Source of the DNA: Candidatus Zhuqueibacterota bacterium
GTDB taxonomy: Bacteria > SM23-31 > B21-G16
Reading direction: 5' to 3'
DNA: 11,271 nucleotides
NCBI GenBank assembly: GCA_003644825.1
Contig: QNDJ01000019.1
Location: forward strand, 1 to 11,271
Under the pieces are notes generated by a model. It did not search any database and was not told where the DNA came from. It saw only the letters and a program-made list of their open reading frames with translations. The position numbers were made by a program, and so were the translations under genes. Each line of letters starts with the position of its first letter. Position 1 is the stretch's first letter. Positions 7,534 to 11,271 of this stretch are shown one piece after another.

Positions 7534-8901
7534 CTTCTCAAGGTAATACCGCAGGTCATAATGTTCCTTCCAGTATTCAGCAACAGAATGGTTAATTTCA
7601 CCTGTGAGTTTATCCCATATTGGTTCAGGGTATCCGTCTTTACCAACAGGACTGTAAACAGCCTCCCAGATTGCCCACTGTCCTCCAGAACGGCTTTTAT
7701 CCCCTATTACAAGTTCATATAGATTTTCATCTTTCATCATATATCTTATACTACCATCGGTTGCCCGATTGTTGGGCCTTTCAACTTTCAGCCAGTCATA
7801 TTCTTTATAGTAAGCGTTTCTGTCTTTATAGATGTTAACTATCTGGTAATACCGGAAATCCACAGGGTCAGGACAGAGAGAAAAAGTTCCTCCGAAAAAG
7901 TCAGGATAGAACACCTGCATTGCAAGAGATGCCCAACCGCCTGTGGAGCCCCCTGAAAGAACCCTGGCATAAGGTTTAGATATAATACGAAACTTCTTTT
8001 CCAGGTATGGAATAAGTTCTTTTGTAAGAGCATCACCGTAAGGACCAACATTAGCAGAGTTTACACAGTATGAATCATCATAGTAAGGATTTGGATGCTG
8101 GAATGTTACTGCAATCATCCTCGGAAAATTTTTTGACGTCCAGGCTCTGTAAAAAGATGTTCCTTCTCTGAAACGGTAAGGTGGCCTCAAAGAAAAATGA
8201 CCCTGAATATAATTAACAGGATAATATACATCAGGATGAGTTTCATATCCTTCCGGAAGAAGAACCACTGCACCTAGATACATAGGTCGTCCCCAAAACT
8301 CTGATATAAGTTTACTTTTTATTTTTATATATTTTACCCATTTTGTATCCCGGGGCATCTTAACAGGAGGAATAACATTACTGCATACCAGTTTAATTGT
8401 TTCCTGACCCTCCGGATTAATGTAAACCTTTTTAACATTACTATACAGGTTTCCTGGAGACCTGTTCCATCTTTGCCCTTCCCACTGGTCCTGATGAAGT
8501 TGAATAACATAACCATCTGAACGATGAAAGGTTGTATAAATATTTATAAAACCCTGTATATAATATTCCCCGGGTGGAATATCCTTGATGGATTTTAGCG
8601 GGTATCCCGGTACATTTTTATCAATTTCTACAGGAATACCAGGCATCAAATTCTCAACATTTTTACCAAATATAGGAACACCTGTAGGACTTACCTGAAA
8701 CCGTGGTTCCCGATTGCTATTTCGAGAGACAATAACATAAACCCTTCCTGTTATTGGTTTAGAATGAATGGTAGATGGAAAAGAAATTTCAAATTTAAAC
8801 GGCGATTTTTCCTGAGCAATAGATTTTTGCACTCCCGTATTAATGTTTAAAATAAAAATAGCAATACCAGTTATTACGGCAAAACTTTTTATGAATTTCA
8901 T
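7267..8901 (-). CDS. Secreted alpha/beta-hydrolase, putative esterase (esterase D-like fold)
   Basis: This is a 544-residue exported hydrolase, probably acting on esters. Residues 1-30 form a Sec signal ending near SIAQ. Residues 35-170 are a beta-rich N-terminal domain of unclear role, and the catalytic domain spans about 190-535. The nucleophile is Ser319 in GGSTGG (317-322), a glycine-rich form of GxSxG; the acid is likely Asp475 or Asp477 (VGDMD), and His512 (GKPHCWG) completes the triad. At about 350 residues this catalytic domain exceeds the usual 250-300 of the putative-esterase family; the insert lies around 350-460 and is rich in Tyr and Trp. AGGAG sits 6 bases before the ATG. It follows the B3/4 gene by 48 bp with no terminator, suggesting joint transcription. 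A near-identical 3' end occurs inverted at 1-267. The substrate is unknown; a carbohydrate-ester or feruloyl-type esterase is one option. Confidence 0.88.
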   Translation of the reverse strand: MKFIKSFAVITGIAIFILNINTGVQKSIAQEKSPFKFEISFPSTIHSKPITGRVYVIVSRNSNREPRFQVSPTGVPIFGKNVENLMPGIPVEIDKNVPGYPLKSIKDIPPGEYYIQGFINIYTTFHRSDGYVIQLHQDQWEGQRWNRSPGNLYSNVKKVYINPEGQETIKLVCSNVIPPVKMPRDTKWVKYIKIKSKLISEFWGRPMYLGAVVLLPEGYETHPDVYYPVNYIQGHFSLRPPYRFREGTSFYRAWTSKNFPRMIAVTFQHPNPYYDDSYCVNSANVGPYGDALTKELIPYLEKKFRIISKPYARVLSGGSTGGWASLAMQVFYPDFFGGTFSLCPDPVDFRYYQIVNIYKDRNAYYKEYDWLKVERPNNRATDGSIRYMMKDENLYELVIGDKSRSGGQWAIWEAVYSPVGKDGYPEPIWDKLTGEINHSVAEYWKEHYDLRYYLEKNWSWLGPKLVGKLHIYVGDMDTYYLNNAVKLLERFLENTKNPYYAGTVEYGDGKPHCWGPRGTELIKLIADYITKNAPEGEDTSKWKY

Positions 8902-8949
8902 TTTCTACTCCTGTGTAAATAATAAAGGTGTGTTTTTGTTTTAGTTAAT

Positions 8950-9675
8950 TTATATTAATGTTTCAGGATTAGTTATATTGAGAATAAAGTTTGATACTTT
9001 TCCTCCACAGAATTTTTTGATAAGGTAAGCAAGTTCTTCGGTTATATAATTTAGTTTATTTTTACTAACTGGTGGAAGCCCTTCAACAACAAGGCATATA
9101 TTTTTAGTATTTTCGGTCATTTTTGACTTTTCACATTCTCTCCAGTTCCATCTTCTACATAGAACATCCTTATCATCGGCATATATTATTTCTCCCTTCT
9201 TAGGGTTCATTATATCTTTGGAGTTAAGAGGAGTAAAAAATTCATTTCCTTCAGCATATTTTAAAGTGATGTTTCCCTTAATATTATCTATATCGTCCCC
9301 TCCAACGGGAATCATATATTTAATTGAAATATAATTATAAATATCGACAACATTATTTATATGTTTGATGGAGAAACCATTAAGTACCATTCTATAAAGA
9401 TTCTCAACAGAGCATTTATGTTTTTTCGGTTTTGCACCAAAAGAAGAATATGCCCGTCTCCAGGAAAGGATTCCCGGCTCAGATTCAAGTTCTTCTATTG
9501 AATAATTTGATTTTATTCTTTCCTGTTCTTTTTTTAACATATCGAGTATACTATCATTTTTGCCATTATTGTTGATATTTTTAGCAACAACCACTCCTAT
9601 ATTTAAATCTGGAAAATTCTCAAAAATTTTCTTATCAATAATTAACTGCAGAATGTTTTCCAGTGGTTTAATCAT
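8950..9675 (-). CDS. Stand-alone B3/4-domain protein (PheRS beta-subunit editing-domain relative)
   Basis: This is a 241-residue cytosolic protein with no signal peptide. It matches the free-standing B3/4 family related to the editing domain of the phenylalanyl-tRNA synthetase beta chain, which in the synthetase hydrolyses mischarged Tyr-tRNA(Phe). Family-typical blocks: AYSSFGAKPKKHKCSVE (75-91), PVGGDDIDNIKG (123-134), GEIIYADD (161-168) and CRRWNWRECEKSKMTENT (173-190). It lacks the catalytic, anticodon-binding and other PheT domains, so it is not a synthetase. A trans-editing or tRNA quality-control role is plausible but unproven. The start at 9675 has only a weak AAAAAG site, unlike its neighbours. 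An in-frame stop a few codons upstream and the family-like N-terminus (ENFPDLNIGVVVA) support it. It heads the minus-strand block under a strong promoter. Confidence 0.85.
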   Translation of the reverse strand: MIKPLENILQLIIDKKIFENFPDLNIGVVVAKNINNNGKNDSILDMLKKEQERIKSNYSIEELESEPGILSWRRAYSSFGAKPKKHKCSVENLYRMVLNGFSIKHINNVVDIYNYISIKYMIPVGGDDIDNIKGNITLKYAEGNEFFTPLNSKDIMNPKKGEIIYADDKDVLCRRWNWRECEKSKMTENTKNICLVVEGLPPVSKNKLNYITEELAYLIKKFCGGKVSNFILNITNPETLI

Positions 9676-9715
9676 CTTTTTAAAATGATAAAATTTTTAT
9701 CCTGTATTGATTTTT

Positions 9716-9744
9716 ATTATAATGAAATTTATTTTAATCTTCAA
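9716..9744 (-). promoter_or_regulatory. Sigma70-like promoter of the B3/4-esterase unit
   Basis: On the minus strand TTGAAG (9744-9739), 17 bases, then a perfect TATAAT (9721-9716). This is the best promoter match in the window. Transcription would start near 9709, about 34 bases before the B3/4 start codon. The surrounding 155-bp divergent region (9676-9830) is extremely A/T-rich, so chance matches are easier here, but both hexamers and the spacing fit. Confidence 0.65.
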
Positions 9745-9754
9745 TATTAAAGAT
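9737..9754. promoter_or_regulatory. Possible operator: 18-bp near-perfect palindrome over the -35 element
   Basis: ATCTTCAATATTAAAGAT pairs in eight of nine positions and overlaps the -35 of the B3/4 promoter in the divergent region shared with the sulfatase gene. Its location suits a repressor site. In such A/T-rich DNA a chance palindrome is quite possible, and no regulator gene is present nearby. Confidence 0.3.
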
Positions 9755-9830
9755 AAAATTCCTTATATATTTTAGTTAAAAAATTGTTATATTTTGCCAG
9801 CATCAACAGATATAACTTCAGGAGGAAAAA

Positions 9831-11216
9831 ATGTCAAAAACGATTAAAAGACGAAAATTTATAAAACTGATCGGTGCAGGAACAGCGATATTACAATTTC
9901 AAAGTTTTAACCATAACAGAAATAGAAATTCCTCAGAACAACCAAATATTATTCTTCTTTTTGCTGATGATCTCGGATATGGAGACCTAAGCTGTTATGG
10001 ACATCCGACAATAAGAACAAAGAACCTTGACCGTATGGCAGAGGAGGGAATCAGACTTACATCTTTTTACTCAGCAGCACCAAGTTGCACTCCTTCCAGG
10101 GCTGCCCTTTTAACAGGGAGGTATCCAGTTCGTTCAGGATTACCGTATGTTCTGATGCCTGAATCAAAAAACGGTATCCCACATTCAGAAATAACCCTTG
10201 CAGAAGCCCTTAAAAAAACAGGTTATAAAACAATGGCAATTGGAAAATGGCATCTCGGACATTCCAGAAAAAAGTTTTTCCCTACTTACAATGGATTCGA
10301 TTCTTTCTATGGTCTTCTGTATAGTAATGATATGAAACCACCATTCGTTAAAACCGATAAACCACTCCAGCTCTACAGGAATACCGAACCTGTTGAATAC
10401 CCTGTTAATCAGGACACTCTCACTGAAAGATATACAAATGAGGCAGTAAAATTCATAAATTCCTCTTCTGGAGAACCGTTTTTTCTCTATTTAGCATATA
10501 ATATGCCTCATCTTCCGATTCATACTTCAGAGCGGTTCAGAGGTAAATCCAGAGCCGGGTTATATGGTGATGTGATTGAAACAATCGATTGGAGTGTAGG
10601 GCAGATTCTAAAAACCTTGAAACAGTTGAAACTCGATAAAAATACAATTGTAATTTTCACCAGTGATAATGGGCCCTGGCTTAATTTACCTTCTCGAATG
10701 CTCCAAGAAAATAATAAACCCTGGCATACCGGCTCCCCGGGTCCACTCAGAGGTTACAAAGGTAATACATACGAGGGGGGAATGCGTGTTCCCTGTATTA
10801 TTAGATGGCAGAACAGGATTCCTTCCGGTCAGGTTTCTGCAGAAATGGCTACAACAATGGATATTTATTGCACAATTATTAAAGTTACTGGCTCAAAAAT
10901 ACCCGTTGAACATAAAATAGATGGTAATGATATTCTACCAATGTTAATGGGAATATCATCAACTCCAACTAAAATATTTTACTACTTTAGAGGAAAAAAC
11001 TTAGAAGCAGTTCGAGAAGGAAAATGGAAGTTCCGGTTGTCAAATCATGCAAGAAAAGATATTAAACCGGGTCAACCTCCAGAACCCGAACTGTATAACC
11101 TGGATGTTGACCCATCAGAACGATATAATGTTGCCAGTGAACACCCGGAAATTGTTTCTCATTTAAAACAACTTATGATTAAATTCAAAAAAGAAATAAA
11201 AACAAAAAGTAATTAG
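9831..11216 (+). CDS. Tat-exported type I (formylglycine-dependent) sulfatase
   Basis: This 461-residue sulfatase would hydrolyse sulfate esters outside the cytoplasm. KRRKFIKLIGAG at 6-17 is a twin-arginine signal. The calcium and catalytic pocket is complete: Asp46-Asp47 in ADDLGYGD, Cys86 in SCTPSRAALLTGR (the C-x-P-S-R signature in which Cys becomes formylglycine), Lys139 and His141 in GKWHLG, His227 in MPHLP, Asp279-Asn280 in TSDNGP, and Lys310 in GYKGNTYEGG. The C-terminal ELYNLDVDPSERYN block (420-433) is typical of arylsulfatase A-like members. Length is usual for the family. AGGAGG lies 5 bases before the ATG. The maturing enzyme (FGE or anSME) is not in the window and must be encoded elsewhere. 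It is divergent from the minus-strand block, with no confident promoter in the A/T-rich gap. Substrate is not predictable; sulfated glycans are the common target. Confidence 0.93.
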   Translation: MSKTIKRRKFIKLIGAGTAILQFQSFNHNRNRNSSEQPNIILLFADDLGYGDLSCYGHPTIRTKNLDRMAEEGIRLTSFYSAAPSCTPSRAALLTGRYPVRSGLPYVLMPESKNGIPHSEITLAEALKKTGYKTMAIGKWHLGHSRKKFFPTYNGFDSFYGLLYSNDMKPPFVKTDKPLQLYRNTEPVEYPVNQDTLTERYTNEAVKFINSSSGEPFFLYLAYNMPHLPIHTSERFRGKSRAGLYGDVIETIDWSVGQILKTLKQLKLDKNTIVIFTSDNGPWLNLPSRMLQENNKPWHTGSPGPLRGYKGNTYEGGMRVPCIIRWQNRIPSGQVSAEMATTMDIYCTIIKVTGSKIPVEHKIDGNDILPMLMGISSTPTKIFYYFRGKNLEAVREGKWKFRLSNHARKDIKPGQPPEPELYNLDVDPSERYNVASEHPEIVSHLKQLMIKFKKEIKTKSN

Positions 11217-11271
11217 GTTATCCTGTAGAACTTCAAATATAAAACTCAAATTATCTTGCTTTTATAAAAAA
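11217..11271. other. Downstream edge, no recognisable feature
   Basis: These are 55 A/T-rich bases after the sulfatase stop codon. I see no hairpin, start codon with a ribosome-binding site, or repeat before the window ends. Confidence 0.6.

Noticed and set aside
7108-9779. Repeated TTTTAGTTAA motif in three intergenic gaps (7108, 8939, 9770)
   Set aside because: All three lie in very A/T-rich DNA at different distances and orientations relative to genes; chance is the simpler explanation.
9764-9796. Plus-strand promoter for the sulfatase gene (TATATT at 9766 or 9788)
   Set aside because: Several -10-like hexamers exist, but none has a convincing -35 at 16-18 bp; the region is too A/T-rich to choose one.

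Overview
The window looks like a chromosomal segment of an AT-rich, Gram-negative bacterium. Most products carry export signals (three Sec-type, two twin-arginine). The protein families (VPS10/BNR propeller proteins of about 1,050 residues, M1 aminopeptidase with C-terminal HEAT repeats, C45 acyltransferase-like hydrolase, Tat-exported sulfatase, stand-alone B3/4 protein) are typical of secreted-hydrolase-rich lineages such as Acidobacteriota/Aminicenantes-like bacteria and the FCB group. Strong Shine-Dalgarno sites and sigma70-like promoters (TATAAT/TATATT with 17-18 bp spacers) argue mildly against a typical Bacteroidota genome. The exact phylum cannot be fixed from sequence reading alone. 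No RNA gene, CRISPR array, transposase or phage gene is visible.

Layout. Positions 1-267 (+) are the last 88 codons of an esterase gene cut by the window edge. A strong convergent hairpin (276-314) separates it from five genes on the minus strand. In their own transcriptional order these are: a stand-alone B3/4-domain protein (9675-8950), a secreted alpha/beta-hydrolase esterase (8901-7267), a large 11-Asp-box propeller protein (7081-3872), a Tat-exported C45-family hydrolase (3791-2583) and a secreted M1 metallo-aminopeptidase (2492-360). Gaps between them are 48, 185, 80 and 90 bp. A promoter is readable upstream of the first, third and fifth genes, and a hairpin terminator follows the third. 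The block is therefore probably two or three overlapping transcription units rather than one strict operon. A divergent Tat-exported sulfatase (9831-11216, +) starts 155 bp from the head of the minus block.

Main structural surprise. The edge-truncated esterase at the left and the complete esterase at 7267-8901 are near-identical in their visible 267 bp (17 differences by hand count) but lie in opposite orientation. They form an inverted repeat flanking about 7 kb that carries the aminopeptidase, C45 and propeller genes. The differences are clustered in 34 bp just after the catalytic His codon.

How the genes may work together. Five of the seven genes are complete and encode predicted exported proteins, and the truncated esterase presumably does too. 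Together they cover ester, amide, peptide N-terminal and sulfate-ester cleavage. This suggests breakdown of extracellular modified peptides or glycans in or beyond the periplasm, with the propeller as a binding or scaffold protein. That is inference; there is no transporter, SusC/D pair or glycoside hydrolase in the window to name the substrate. The only cytosolic product is the B3/4 protein, related to the editing domain of phenylalanyl-tRNA synthetase.
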